Source: Staphylococcus edaphicus (lineage in GTDB: Bacteria > Bacillota > Bacilli > Staphylococcales > Staphylococcaceae). From it: 64,000 nt of DNA. The notes beneath the pieces were generated by a model that was given only the letters and a program-made list of their open reading frames with translations, searched no databases and was not told where the DNA came from. The stretch is from the NCBI RefSeq assembly GCF_002614725.1, contig NZ_MRZN01000008.1, positions 35,211 to 99,210 on the forward strand, given 5' to 3'. A program made the position numbers and the translations under genes. Below are positions 50,264 to 59,569 of this stretch, one piece after another (position 1 is the stretch's first letter; every line of letters starts with the position of its first letter).

Positions 50264-51553
50264 ATGATGGAAATAAAAATGCCTAAACTCGGAGAAAGTG
50301 TGCATGAGGGCACAATAGAACAGTGGTTAGTTTCAGTAGGCGATAAAGTAGAGGAGTATGACCCACTTTGTGAGGTTATTACGGATAAAGTAACTGCAGA
50401 AGTGCCTTCATCATACGCTGGTACTATACGTCAAATCATCGTTGAAGAAGGTACAACGGTAGCTGTAGATGAAGTGATATGTATCCTTGATGCTGATGAT
50501 CAAACACTTGAATCCGCTGAGGAAAGCGTGTCTCAAGCTGAAACCCAAAGTGACAGTACAAATGAATCTAAGGAACAAGACACGAATCATACAATACCAG
50601 TTGAAAGCCATAATAGCGCTAGTTCTGATAATGAACCTAAAAATAATGGACGTTATTCACCAGTCGTGTTTAAACTTGCATCCGAAAACGAGATCGATTT
50701 AACACAGGTAGTTGGTACTGGTTTCGAAGGACGTGTAACTAAAAAAGATGTTGAAAAGGCAATTAAAGAAGGTACGAGCAAAACATCTTCGACTATAATT
50801 TCGCCAAAAGATTCACCAAAAGTTTCTAAACAAGCTGTATATAATGAACCATCGCCAGGCTCATCTATTCCAGTTAATGGTGTTCGTAAACAAATTGCTC
50901 AAAATATGGTTAATAGCGTTAATGAAATTCCACATGCATGGATGATGGTAGAAGCAGATGCAACCAACTTAGTTAAAACACGTAATTATCATAAACAAAG
51001 TTTTAAAGAAAGTGAAGGTTATAATCTAACTTTCTTCGCTTTCTTTGTAAAAGCTGTTGCTGAAGGATTAAAAGCCTACCCATTACTTAATAGTAGTTGG
51101 CAAGATTCAGAAATTGTTATGCACAAAGATGTCAATATTTCTATTGCTGTTGCCGATGAAGATAAATTATATGTGCCTGTCATTAAAAATGCTGACGAAA
51201 AATCGATAAAAGGAATTGCTAGAGAAATAAATGAATTAGCACAAAAAGCTAGAAATAAAAAATTACGTTCTGAAGATATGCAAGGTGGTACATTTACAGT
51301 AAATAATACTGGAACATTTGGTTCAGTATCATCTATGGGTATTATTAATCACCCTCAAGCCGCTATACTTCAAATTGAATCTGTAATTAAAAAACCTGTC
51401 GTTATTGATGACATGATTGCAATTCGTAATATGGTTAATTTATGTATTTCAATTGATCATCGTATTTTAGATGGGTTACAAGCAGGCAGATTTATGAATT
51501 TTGTTAAAACACGCATTGAACAATATTCTATAGAGCATACAAGTATTTATTAG
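50264..51553 (+). CDS. bfmBB: branched-chain 2-oxoacid dehydrogenase E2 (lipoyl acyltransferase)
   Basis: A 429-residue E2. A lipoyl domain carries the target lysine K42 in ITDKVTAEVPS, an acidic Ser/Asn-rich linker spans about residues 85-130, a peripheral subunit-binding domain contains YSPVVFKLASENEIDL and GTGFEGRVTKKDV, and the catalytic domain ends with IDHRILDGLQAGRF. It transfers branched acyl groups to CoA. Lipoylation should depend on the LipM pathway encoded at 33091. SD AAGGAGG precedes the ATG; a strong terminator follows. Confidence 0.96.
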   Translation: MMEIKMPKLGESVHEGTIEQWLVSVGDKVEEYDPLCEVITDKVTAEVPSSYAGTIRQIIVEEGTTVAVDEVICILDADDQTLESAEESVSQAETQSDSTNESKEQDTNHTIPVESHNSASSDNEPKNNGRYSPVVFKLASENEIDLTQVVGTGFEGRVTKKDVEKAIKEGTSKTSSTIISPKDSPKVSKQAVYNEPSPGSSIPVNGVRKQIAQNMVNSVNEIPHAWMMVEADATNLVKTRNYHKQSFKESEGYNLTFFAFFVKAVAEGLKAYPLLNSSWQDSEIVMHKDVNISIAVADEDKLYVPVIKNADEKSIKGIAREINELAQKARNKKLRSEDMQGGTFTVNNTGTFGSVSSMGIINHPQAAILQIESVIKKPVVIDDMIAIRNMVNLCISIDHRILDGLQAGRFMNFVKTRIEQYSIEHTSIY

Positions 51554-51575
51554 TATGATAAACAATCAATAAATT

Positions 51576-51635
51576 AGAGAATAATTGTACGACATCTCAT
51601 TATAAGGGTGGTATCGTACAATTATTCTCTTTTTT
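51576..51635 (+). terminator. terminator of the bfm locus
   Basis: A perfect 17-bp stem (AGAGAATAATTGTACGA at 51576-51592 with 51614-51630) encloses a 21-base loop and is followed by TTTTT. The remainder of 51636-51852 shows nothing clear. Confidence 0.9.
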
Positions 51636-51852
51636 AGAGCTTTTTTTTGCCAATAAGACCTAGTAGAGAAAATTCAGATTAACTCACAAACCGATAAGTG
51701 ATCAGACTTTTATCAATTACTAAATAGTAGATAATATTATTTTTGAAGTATTCACATAAAATAAAAAGTTTAGACAACAGAAAACACACATGTTGAAGTA
51801 TTATGTATATATTAGTAGAATGAAAGTATTAATCTAGAAATGAAGGGTGAAA

Positions 51853-52296
51853 ATGAATATGGACTTAAATTTTGATTTATATATGACAGATGTTGTAAAC
51901 CAAGCTAGAAATGAAATTGAAGAAGCAGGTTATGAACAATTAACGTCTGCAGATGAAGTAGATAATGTATTAAAACAGGATGGCACTACATTAGTAATGG
52001 TTAACTCCGTATGTGGTTGTGCAGGTGGTATCGCTAGACCAGCAGCTACACATGCCTTACATTACGATAAGTTACCTGATCGTTTGGTAACTGTATTTGC
52101 TGGCCAAGATAAGGAAGCAACACAACAAGCAAGAGATTATTTTGAAGGCTATGCACCATCAAGCCCTTCATTCGCATTAATCAAAGATGGCAAAGTGACT
52201 GAAATGATAGAAAGACATCAAATAGAGGGACATGATGTAATGAACGTCATTACACAGTTACAAAATTTATTCGATAAATATTGTGTCGAAAAATAG
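51853..52296 (+). CDS. brxB: bacilliredoxin BrxB (YphP/YqiW family)
   Basis: A 147-residue thioredoxin-fold protein with the family CGC active site ([10 protein letters not shown]54 and C56). It removes bacillithiol from S-bacillithiolated proteins under oxidative stress. In staphylococci, which use bacillithiol, this fits well. The ATG at 51853 follows GAAGGGTGA; a second ATG two codons on is possible. The exporter gene begins 11 bases after its stop, so the two share a transcript. Confidence 0.94.
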   Translation: MNMDLNFDLYMTDVVNQARNEIEEAGYEQLTSADEVDNVLKQDGTTLVMVNSVCGCAGGIARPAATHALHYDKLPDRLVTVFAGQDKEATQQARDYFEGYAPSSPSFALIKDGKVTEMIERHQIEGHDVMNVITQLQNLFDKYCVEK

Positions 52297-52307
52297 AGGC
52301 GTAAAAC

Positions 52308-53285
52308 ATGACAAGTTTAAATCCCTATAGAATTGGATTTAGAACAATTAAGACAGCGGTTGGCATGGCGCTTGGTATTATCATTGCCAAGTTAATGGGG
52401 CTTGATAATTTTGCTTCAAGCGCTATTTTAGTAGTTTTATGCATCAAGCATACGAAAATACATTCACTGCAAGCAATTGTATCTCGGTTCGTATCTTGTC
52501 TTATGATTCTAATATTTGGCTCTATTGTTTTCAGCATGTTAGGACAACATGCGATTGTTTTAGGCATCATTGTTTTATTATTTATACCCTTAACAGTTGT
52601 ATTTAAAGTTCAAGAAGGTGTTGTAACAAGCTGTGTCATCTTATTGCACGTATTTAATGCACAATCCATTGACTTACATTTATTCGTAAATGAAGTTTTA
52701 CTGTTAGTTGTCGGTCTAGGCATAGCATTTTTAATGAATATCATTATGCCTAGTTTAGATGGTAATTTAAAACACTATAAACAGGAAATAGAACAGCAAT
52801 TCACTACAATTTTTGAAACATTTAGTAATACATGTAGAACTCCTAATACTGATATTAATATTTCTTTTAAAGACTTAAAATATACGATTCGTAAGGCAAA
52901 ATCTATTGCTTTTAGAGATGTAAAAAATCATTTTGTCAGAAATGAGAACTCTTATTACCATTATTTTGATATGAGAGAGGAACAATTAGAATTATTGAGA
53001 CGAATGGCGATTATAATTGAAAATATTGAAACAAAAGATTACTTGTTAACTAAGATTTCAAATTTATTTGCTGAAGTAGCAAAAAATGTAAATAGTAATG
53101 ACTATACCGCATTAAGACTACACTCTTTATATGAAATAAGATTAGAATTGAATGAATTAGATCTACCAACGACACATGCATCGTTTAGAACGCGTGCAAG
53201 CCTCTTGCAATTATTATATGAATTAGAAGGGTATTTGGCTGTTAAATCACAGTTTGGTTCGTTAAGATTACATAGCGAACAATAA
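52308..53285 (+). CDS. aromatic acid exporter family (FUSC-like) membrane protein
   Basis: A 325-residue protein. The N-terminal 140 residues hold several hydrophobic helices (TVGMALGIIIAKLM, FVSCLMILIFGSIVF, AIVLGIIVLLFIPL, LLLVVGLGIAFLMNIIMP). A cytoplasmic helical domain of about 180 residues follows, the layout of the aromatic acid exporter/YqjA family. The exported compound is unknown. SD AGAGG precedes the ATG, and the gene follows brxB closely. Confidence 0.87.
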   Translation: MTSLNPYRIGFRTIKTAVGMALGIIIAKLMGLDNFASSAILVVLCIKHTKIHSLQAIVSRFVSCLMILIFGSIVFSMLGQHAIVLGIIVLLFIPLTVVFKVQEGVVTSCVILLHVFNAQSIDLHLFVNEVLLLVVGLGIAFLMNIIMPSLDGNLKHYKQEIEQQFTTIFETFSNTCRTPNTDINISFKDLKYTIRKAKSIAFRDVKNHFVRNENSYYHYFDMREEQLELLRRMAIIIENIETKDYLLTKISNLFAEVAKNVNSNDYTALRLHSLYEIRLELNELDLPTTHASFRTRASLLQLLYELEGYLAVKSQFGSLRLHSEQ

Positions 53286-53305
53286 TATCCCATCAAAATA
53301 ATATT

Positions 53306-53356
53306 TATAATCAAACTAGACCAGACATACACATGTCTCGGTCTAGTTTGATTATA
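53306..53356 (+). terminator. long bidirectional terminator hairpin
   Basis: TATAATCAAACTAGACC (from 53306) pairs with its complement ending at 53356. GACAT/ATGTC continues the stem inside, broken only by one A/C mismatch, around a four-base loop. It lies between the exporter gene and the minus-strand prli42, and A/T-rich flanks on both sides make it usable in either direction. Confidence 0.85.
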
Positions 53357-53508
53357 AAGACAACAAAAGGTTTAGCTAGACAAATTAAATAGTATCCATA
53401 GCTAGTTATCATTGCCTTGTTAGAATGAATTCAGGAAAGTTTTTAGAAAACAAATTTCTAATACACTGTTTTATTAATTAATAAATTGTGTCTATAGATC
53501 GTTTATGT

Positions 53509-53607
53509 TTAGTTTACTAATGGCACTACGCTTGTCAAAATCAATGCAAGGACTACAGCAACTAACATAACTACGATAATAACTCTTAAAACTTTATTAT
53601 TATTCAA
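53509..53607 (-). CDS. prli42: stressosome-associated small membrane protein Prli42
   Basis: A 32-codon minus-strand gene. It starts at TTG (53605-53607) eight bases after a perfect GGAGG and ends at TAA (53509-53511). The product begins MNNNKVLRVIIVVMLVAVV and continues as one membrane helix to SVVPLVN. This matches the Prli42 family (basic N-terminus, single helix), first described in Listeria as a membrane anchor of the stressosome. Staphylococci lack a complete stressosome, so its role here is uncertain. It is short, but the SD and family fit are convincing. Confidence 0.85.
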   Translation of the reverse strand: MNNNKVLRVIIVVMLVAVVLALILTSVVPLVN

Positions 53608-53795
53608 AGATTATTCCTCCAAATCATACAATTTCATCGATGTAACATACATCTTTACGTACGTTCTATACATACACTTATACGTTCATTATATCATATG
53701 ACTTCCACCAACGTTGAATCATATTAGTTTTACTGTACTATATAATTCGTTAAACTTAAACATAAGATATATATAAATGGAATGGGGCATTTTAA

Positions 53796-54932
53796 ATGAT
53801 TAACAAGCAACGACTTTTAGATGTTTTTTTAGAACTAGTACAGATAAATTCTGAGAGTGGTAATGAGCAAACAATTCAATCACATCTCAAAACAAAATTT
53901 GAATCATTAGGATTAATCGTAGCAGAAGATAAAGCTAGTGAAAATGAAAAACTGGGTGCTAACAACCTTATTTGTACTTTACCTGCTACTTCAAATTCGA
54001 CAAATATTGATAAAGTATATTTTACAAGCCATATGGATACGGTTGTGCCTGGTTTAAATGTTAAACCACAAGTTAAAGATGATGGATACATATACTCTGA
54101 TGGGAGTACAATCTTAGGGGCTGATGATAAAGCCGGATTAGCTTCAATTCTAGAATGTATTCACGTGTTAAAAGAACAAGCTATCCCTCATGGCCAAATC
54201 CAATTTGTAATCACTGTAGGAGAAGAATCCGGACTTGAAGGGGCTAAAGCATTGGATCAAAATTTATTAGATGCTGCATATGGCTATGCTATTGATGCAA
54301 GCGTTGATGTAGGTACTACTGTTACACATGCGCCTACACAAATGAAAGTAAATGCCACTATTTATGGTAAAACTGCACATGCAAGTACGCCTAATAAAGG
54401 TATCAGTGCTATCAATATTGCTGCTAAAGCAGTAAGTGAAATGAAACTAGGACAAATAGATGCATATACAACGGCCAATATTGGGCGCTTTGAAGGTGGT
54501 TCTGCTACAAATATTGTTGCAGATAAAGTTACACTAAAAGCTGAAGCACGTTCACATTCCGATGAAAGTATCAATGCACAAGTCAAACATATGAAGTCTG
54601 TATTTGAAGATACTGCAGAAAAATATGGCTGTACGTCTGACGTTGAAATTATTAAGAGCTATCCTGGTTTTAAAATATCTGATGAGGCTATTGTAACTAA
54701 AGTTGCTAAAGCAAGTGCTGTTGCTCTAGGTTTAAAACCCAATACTGTAATGGCTGGAGGGGGCTCTGATGGCACAATCTTTAACCAATTTGGAATTCCT
54801 ACTGTTATATTAGGCGTCGGTTATGAAAACATTCACACTACAGATGAACGCATGCCCATCGATTCTTTAAATTTATTAACTGAGCAACTAATTAAGATTA
54901 TTGAAATAATTACTCAACAATCAGCAAACTGA
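53796..54932 (+). CDS. M20/M28 family peptidase (PepT-like, YqjE type)
   Basis: A 378-residue zinc peptidase. Metal ligands are suggested by SHMDTVVPG (His, Asp), GADDKAG, the GEESGLEGAK glutamates and the closing ENIHTTDERM histidine. It resembles tripeptidase T and the Bacillus YqjE deacylase. Substrate is unproven. It is cytosolic, with no signal peptide. The ATG follows AATGGGGC, a weak SD. It precedes gnd by 68 bases. Confidence 0.9.
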   Translation: MINKQRLLDVFLELVQINSESGNEQTIQSHLKTKFESLGLIVAEDKASENEKLGANNLICTLPATSNSTNIDKVYFTSHMDTVVPGLNVKPQVKDDGYIYSDGSTILGADDKAGLASILECIHVLKEQAIPHGQIQFVITVGEESGLEGAKALDQNLLDAAYGYAIDASVDVGTTVTHAPTQMKVNATIYGKTAHASTPNKGISAINIAAKAVSEMKLGQIDAYTTANIGRFEGGSATNIVADKVTLKAEARSHSDESINAQVKHMKSVFEDTAEKYGCTSDVEIIKSYPGFKISDEAIVTKVAKASAVALGLKPNTVMAGGGSDGTIFNQFGIPTVILGVGYENIHTTDERMPIDSLNLLTEQLIKIIEIITQQSAN

Positions 54933-55000
54933 TTAAGTGAATATTATTACGGCTTTGTGATATAATATACTAGAAAACTTTAATAAGAGAGGTTAGTTAA

Positions 55001-56410
55001 ATGACACAACAAATTGGTGTAGTAGGTTTAGCCGTAATGGGTAAAAACCTTGCTTGGAATATTGAATCTCGTGGATATAGTGTTTCGGTTTTTAACCGTT
55101 CTTCAGAAAAAACAGACGAAATGGTTAAAGAGTCTGAAGGTAAAGACATACATCCAACATACTCTATAGAAGAATTTATTAATTCTCTAGAAAAACCCCG
55201 CAAAATTTTATTAATGGTTAAAGCTGGTCCGGCAACAGATGCAACAATTGATAGTTTATTACCATTATTAGACAACGATGATATCTTAATTGATGGTGGT
55301 AATACAAACTATCAAGATACAATCAGACGTAACAAAGCACTTGCTGAAAGTGGTGTTAACTTTATAGGTATGGGCGTGTCTGGCGGAGAAGTTGGTGCAC
55401 TTACTGGCCCTTCATTAATGCCTGGTGGTCAACAAGCTGCATTTGATAAAGTAAGTCATATTTTAGAATCAATTTCAGCTAAAGCTGATGATGGCGCTGC
55501 ATGTGTTGCTTACATTGGACCAAATGGTGCTGGACACTATGTTAAAATGGTTCACAATGGTATTGAATATGCAGATATGCAATTAATTGCTGAAAGTTAT
55601 GCAATGATGAAAGATTTACTTGGCATGTCACATGAAGAAATTTCTCAAACATTCAAGGATTGGAATGCTGGAGAATTGTCAAGTTACCTTATAGAAATTA
55701 CTGGAGATATCTTTACTAAATTAGATGACAAATCTGATGATGCTTTAGTTGAAAAAATCCTAGATACAGCCGGACAAAAAGGTACTGGTAAATGGACTTC
55801 AATTAATGCTCTAGAATTAGGCATTCCGTTAACAATTATTACTGAATCAGTATTTGCACGTTTCATTTCTTCAATTAAAGAAGAACGTGTCAATGCTTCA
55901 AAACAATTAAATGGTCCAAATGCTAAATTTGAGGGAAATAAAGATGAATTCTTAGAAAAAATTCGTAAAGCACTCTATATGAGTAAAATTTGTTCATACG
56001 CACAAGGTTTTGCTCAAATGAGAAAAGCGAGTGACGATAACGAATGGAACCTTAAATTAGGTGAATTAGCGATGATTTGGCGTGAGGGTTGTATTATCCG
56101 TGCACAATTCTTACAAAAAATTAAAGAAGCTTATGACAACAATACAGAATTACAAAACTTGCTATTAGATCCTTATTTCAAAGACATAGTAACAAATTAT
56201 CAAGATGCGTTACGTGATGTTGTCGCAACTGGTGTACAAAACGGAGTTCCAACACCTGGATTTTCTGCTAGTATTAATTATTATGATAGTTATCGTTCAG
56301 AAAACTTACCAGCAAATTTAATTCAAGCACAACGTGATTATTTTGGCGCACACACTTATGAACGTAAAGACCGTGAAGGTGTGTTCCACACACAATGGAT
56401 TGAAGATTAA
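55001..56410 (+). CDS. gnd: 6-phosphogluconate dehydrogenase, decarboxylating
   Basis: A 469-residue enzyme oxidising 6-phosphogluconate to ribulose-5-phosphate, with CO2 and NADPH, in the oxidative pentose phosphate branch. The nucleotide fold is [16 protein letters not shown], substrate residues lie in [21 protein letters not shown] and [12 protein letters not shown], and the C-terminal helical domain is complete. A TATAAT box at 54961 suggests its own promoter. The ATG follows AGAGAGG. It works with zwf (minus strand, 60971). Confidence 0.97.
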   Translation: MTQQIGVVGLAVMGKNLAWNIESRGYSVSVFNRSSEKTDEMVKESEGKDIHPTYSIEEFINSLEKPRKILLMVKAGPATDATIDSLLPLLDNDDILIDGGNTNYQDTIRRNKALAESGVNFIGMGVSGGEVGALTGPSLMPGGQQAAFDKVSHILESISAKADDGAACVAYIGPNGAGHYVKMVHNGIEYADMQLIAESYAMMKDLLGMSHEEISQTFKDWNAGELSSYLIEITGDIFTKLDDKSDDALVEKILDTAGQKGTGKWTSINALELGIPLTIITESVFARFISSIKEERVNASKQLNGPNAKFEGNKDEFLEKIRKALYMSKICSYAQGFAQMRKASDDNEWNLKLGELAMIWREGCIIRAQFLQKIKEAYDNNTELQNLLLDPYFKDIVTNYQDALRDVVATGVQNGVPTPGFSASINYYDSYRSENLPANLIQAQRDYFGAHTYERKDREGVFHTQWIED

Positions 56411-56511
56411 TCATAATTTTAAAACATTATGACGTCTATTTTATTAAATGACTCATAGTAAGTATAGAATTTGCATTAATATTTTAATTTGATAACTATT
56501 TGTTTTTTTGT

Positions 56512-56546
56512 AGAGCCAAGACATTTGAAAATGTCCTGGCTTTTTT
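56512..56546 (+). terminator. gnd terminator
   Basis: AGCC-AAGACATT and AATGTC-CTGGCT form a stem with a short GAAA loop and are followed by TTTTTT. Confidence 0.85.
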
Positions 56547-56563
56547 ATTTACACTTTAATTTG

Positions 56564-56577
56564 TGCAATCGTTTGCA
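56564..56577 (+). promoter_or_regulatory. LacI-family operator (MalR or CcpA) before malR
   Basis: TGCAATCGTTTGCA is a near-perfect palindrome with the central CG typical of LacI-family operators (MalR GCAAACGTTTGC, or a weak CcpA cre). It ends nine bases before the -35 hexamer of the malR promoter. Which protein binds is not settled by sequence. Confidence 0.6.
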
Positions 56578-56585
56578 TGAATCTT

Positions 56586-56614
56586 TTGACTTTCTTATAT
56601 CTTTTACCTATGCT
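56586..56614 (+). promoter_or_regulatory. sigma-A-type promoter of the malR-malA operon
   Basis: TTGACT (56586-56591), exactly 17 bases, then TATGCT (56609-56614). It is about 45 bases upstream of malR and directly downstream of the operator-like palindrome. Confidence 0.65.
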
Positions 56615-56658
56615 TATTCTAAGAAAGATAAAGTGTTTAAATAGGTGGTGTCCTTAGA

Positions 56659-57663
56659 TTGGTAACTATTAGAGATATTGCAAATGCAGCAAATGTTTCA
56701 CCCTCAACAGTTTCACGTGTAACTAGTGGCAATAGTCGTATAAGTATAAACACTCAGAAAAAAGTAAAAAAATAATGGCTGACCTAAACTATCGTCCTAA
56801 CAATGCTGCAAGAACTTTAATCACAAAAAAATCAAAAACTATAGGTATTATTCAAAAATATGGAGATGAGGTAACAAGACAAAATCCTTTTCTTATAGAA
56901 GTACTGTCTGGCATTTATACTGAATGTAAAAAATATGATTATTCAACACTTTCTACGACAAGTGAGCAGCCTGACGAAATCATTTCAGAAGTCTTCCATA
57001 TGATTCAAACTCACGCAGTTGATGGATTTATTGTATTATATTCAAAGGAAAATGATGATATTTCTAATTTATTGAAGCAGCAAGCTATACCTTTTGTCAT
57101 TATCGGTAAGTCAATAACTGCAGATAATATTATACATATAGATAACGATAATATTATTGCTTCAAAATTATTAACACGCTATTTAATCAATTTAGGACAT
57201 ACGTCATTTCATTTTGTAGCTGAAATAGGTAATTATGAAGTGATCAAAGATCGTGTTAACGGATACAAAAGAAGAAATGGAGAAAGCACATCTAGAACCA
57301 CATGTATCATATATAGAAATGCATCGTCATCAGATTATAAACTATTTTAAAGGTTTAATGACAAACCATACATTGCCAACAATCGTAATTACTTCTGATA
57401 TGATGCTCAATCAACTTGTTTTAAGCGCCTTATATACTTTGAATATACGTATTCCCGATAATATACAAACTGCAACTTTTAATGATTCATTTATATCTGC
57501 AACTGCTTCACCACCACAAACTGCAGTTAATATCCAACCCCAAAGATTAGGACAAGCAGCAGGAGAAAGTATTATCAAATTATTAAAAGAAGAACCTATA
57601 GAAGACAGAAATAAAATAATAAGCACGCATATAGTTAAACGCGCTTCAACACAAGGAATTTAA
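56659..57663 (+). pseudogene. malR: malR, LacI-family maltose operon repressor, interrupted by two frameshifts
   Basis: Three consecutive segments together make one complete MalR. From TTG 56659, TIRDIANAANVSPSTVSRV gives the LacI-type DNA-binding helix, but the frame ends at about 56775 because an A-run has seven instead of the eight As needed for ...KVKKIMADLNYRPNNAART. The middle part (from about 56775) is in a shifted frame. It returns to the first frame near 57270, where TACAAAAG has one extra A before GAAGAAATGG. The sensor domain then continues to 57663. The slips are opposite, so only the middle is out of phase. The gene is probably inactive, unless these are sequencing errors. Confidence 0.85.
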
Positions 57664-57675
57664 GGAGGCAATATC

Positions 57676-59331
57676 ATGGACAAAAAATGGTGGAAAGAAG
57701 CTATAGCTTATCAGGTATACCCAAGAAGTTTTAATGATTCAAATAATGACGGCATTGGAGATTTACCAGGGATTATTGATAAATTGGATTATTTAAAAGA
57801 TCTAGGTATTGACGTAATTTGGTTAAGTCCAATGTATAAATCTCCAAATGATGATAACGGTTATGATATTAGTGATTACCAAGATATTATGGATGAATTT
57901 GGGACAATGCATGATTTTAACTTATTACTTGAGTGCGTACACGAGCGGGGGATGAAATTAATACTTGATCTTGTGGTAAACCATACCTCTGATGAGCATC
58001 CTTGGTTCATAGAATCAAAATCTAGTAAACACAATCCTAAACGGGATTGGTATATATGGCAAGCACCTAAATCTGATGGTTCTGAACCAAATAATTGGGA
58101 AAGTATTTTTAATGGATCAACTTGGGAGTTTGATGAACAAACTGAATCCTACTACTTCCATTTATTTAGTAAAAAACAACCAGATTTAAATTGGGATAAC
58201 CCAGAAGTACGAAAAGAAATTTTTGATATGATGAACTGGTGGTTTGAAAAAGGTATCGATGGCTTTAGAGTTGATGCTATAACACATATCAAAAAAACAT
58301 TTGAAGCTGGAGATTTACCTGTACCAGAAGGCAAAAAATATGCACCTGCATTTGATGTAGATATGAATCAACCTGGTATCCAAACATGGTTGCAAGAGAT
58401 GAAAGTGAAATCGCTGAGTCAATATGATATTATGACCGTTGGTGAAGCTAATGGTGTTAGTCCTGATAACGCAGAAGAGTGGGTAGGTAAAGATAAGGGA
58501 AAATTTAATATGATTTTTCAATTTGAACATCTCGGCTTATGGAATACTGGGGATGTCAAATTTGATGTCAAATCATATAAAGATATATTAAATCGATGGC
58601 AAAAGAAACTAGAAAATGTAGGATGGAACGCATTATTTATAGAAAATCATGATCAGCCGAGACGCGTATCAACATGGGGTGATGATGAAACATATTGGCA
58701 TGAATCTGCTACAAGTCATGCATTGGCTTATTTTTTACAACAAGGGACACCTTTCATTTACCAAGGACAGGAAATAGGGATGACAAATTATCCTTTTACA
58801 AATATTGAAACTTTCAATGATGTTGCCGTTGTGAATGAATACAATATGGTGAAATCTCAAAATGGAGATACTTCTGCCTTATTAGAAAAACACAAGATGG
58901 AAAATAGAGATAATTCAAGAACACCTATGCAATGGAATCATCATAAAAATGGGGGATTTTCAGAGCATGAACCGTGGTTTCCAATAAATCCTAATTATAA
59001 AAAAATTAACGTTGCCGCGCAGGAAAATGATCCAGACTCCATACTCAGCTTTTATAAATTGTTGATTCAATTAAAAAAATCTGACGAGGTATATACTTAT
59101 GGCATCTTCGACCTTGTAGACCCCGAAAATGAACAAGTATTTGCATATACTAGAACATTAGATAATAAACAAGTATTGGTTGTAGCAAACCTTACGGATC
59201 AAGTAGCATCTTTAGATATACCTAATAATATGAAAGTTAATAATGAAAATCTAGTGCTCGAAAATTATAAGACACATTCACCAAACTTTAATAACATACT
59301 TCCATTTGAAGCATTTGTAATGAAGTTATAA
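57676..59331 (+). CDS. malA: alpha-glucosidase (maltase), GH13 family
   Basis: A 551-residue GH13 enzyme. Catalytic residues are D200 (GFRVDAITH), E257 (VGEANG) and D326 (ENHDQPR). Alanine follows the nucleophile, where oligo-1,6-glucosidases usually have valine, which favours alpha-1,4 (maltose) specificity. No signal peptide, so it acts on imported maltose, and released glucose can go to GlcK. A malRA operon of this type was described in S. xylosus. SD AAGGAGG precedes the ATG, 12 bases after malR. If malR is dead, malA may be deregulated. Confidence 0.93.
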   Translation: MDKKWWKEAIAYQVYPRSFNDSNNDGIGDLPGIIDKLDYLKDLGIDVIWLSPMYKSPNDDNGYDISDYQDIMDEFGTMHDFNLLLECVHERGMKLILDLVVNHTSDEHPWFIESKSSKHNPKRDWYIWQAPKSDGSEPNNWESIFNGSTWEFDEQTESYYFHLFSKKQPDLNWDNPEVRKEIFDMMNWWFEKGIDGFRVDAITHIKKTFEAGDLPVPEGKKYAPAFDVDMNQPGIQTWLQEMKVKSLSQYDIMTVGEANGVSPDNAEEWVGKDKGKFNMIFQFEHLGLWNTGDVKFDVKSYKDILNRWQKKLENVGWNALFIENHDQPRRVSTWGDDETYWHESATSHALAYFLQQGTPFIYQGQEIGMTNYPFTNIETFNDVAVVNEYNMVKSQNGDTSALLEKHKMENRDNSRTPMQWNHHKNGGFSEHEPWFPINPNYKKINVAAQENDPDSILSFYKLLIQLKKSDEVYTYGIFDLVDPENEQVFAYTRTLDNKQVLVVANLTDQVASLDIPNNMKVNNENLVLENYKTHSPNFNNILPFEAFVMKL

Positions 59332-59432
59332 AACTAAAATAACGGCGGGTTCAAAAATCTAATTTTATTAAAAAGGTTTCTTTGTCCCAATCCCGTCTCA
59401 AATATAACTGAAATTATAAAAGTATAAAAAAA

Positions 59433-59490
59433 TTACCTGAGCTGTTGCTCATGCATAAAGTCCTACTAACTCAATAAATTGAGAAGTGGG
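59433..59490 (+). repeat. direct repeat, copy 1
   Basis: 58 bases beginning TTACCTGAGCTGTTGCTCAT and ending TTGAGAAGTGGG. It differs from copy 2 at one visible base (TCCTACT against TCCCACT). Inner CTGAGC-like and AACTCAATAAATTGAG arms can fold. Confidence 0.9.
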
Positions 59491-59499
59491 GTCAATGGT

Positions 59500-59557
59500 T
59501 TACCTGAGCTGTTGCTCATGCATAAAGTCCCACTAACTCAATAAATTGAGAAGTGGG
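59500..59557 (+). repeat. direct repeat, copy 2, with terminator-like stem
   Basis: The same 58-base unit, nine bases after copy 1. AAGTCCCACT and AAGTGGGACTT in and just beyond it form a strong stem (59525-59561), usable as terminator for the AraC-type gene on the minus strand. Confidence 0.9.
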
Positions 59558-59569
59558 ACTTAATAGTAT

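Larger units (their letters stand above)
59332..59569 (+). other. intergenic block of hairpin repeats between convergent malA and araC-type genes
   Basis: This 238-base gap contains a GC-arm hairpin region at 59343-59397 (GGCGGGTT ... CCCAATCCCGTC) and two near-identical direct repeats at 59433-59490 and 59500-59557. It probably supplies terminators for both converging genes. No coding sequence is evident. Confidence 0.7.

Noticed and set aside
59433..59557. Two closely spaced direct repeats that might suggest a CRISPR array
   Set aside because: Only two full copies with a nine-base gap, no spacer-like unique segments and no cas genes; the unit itself folds as a hairpin and a third copy lies 1.3 kb away.
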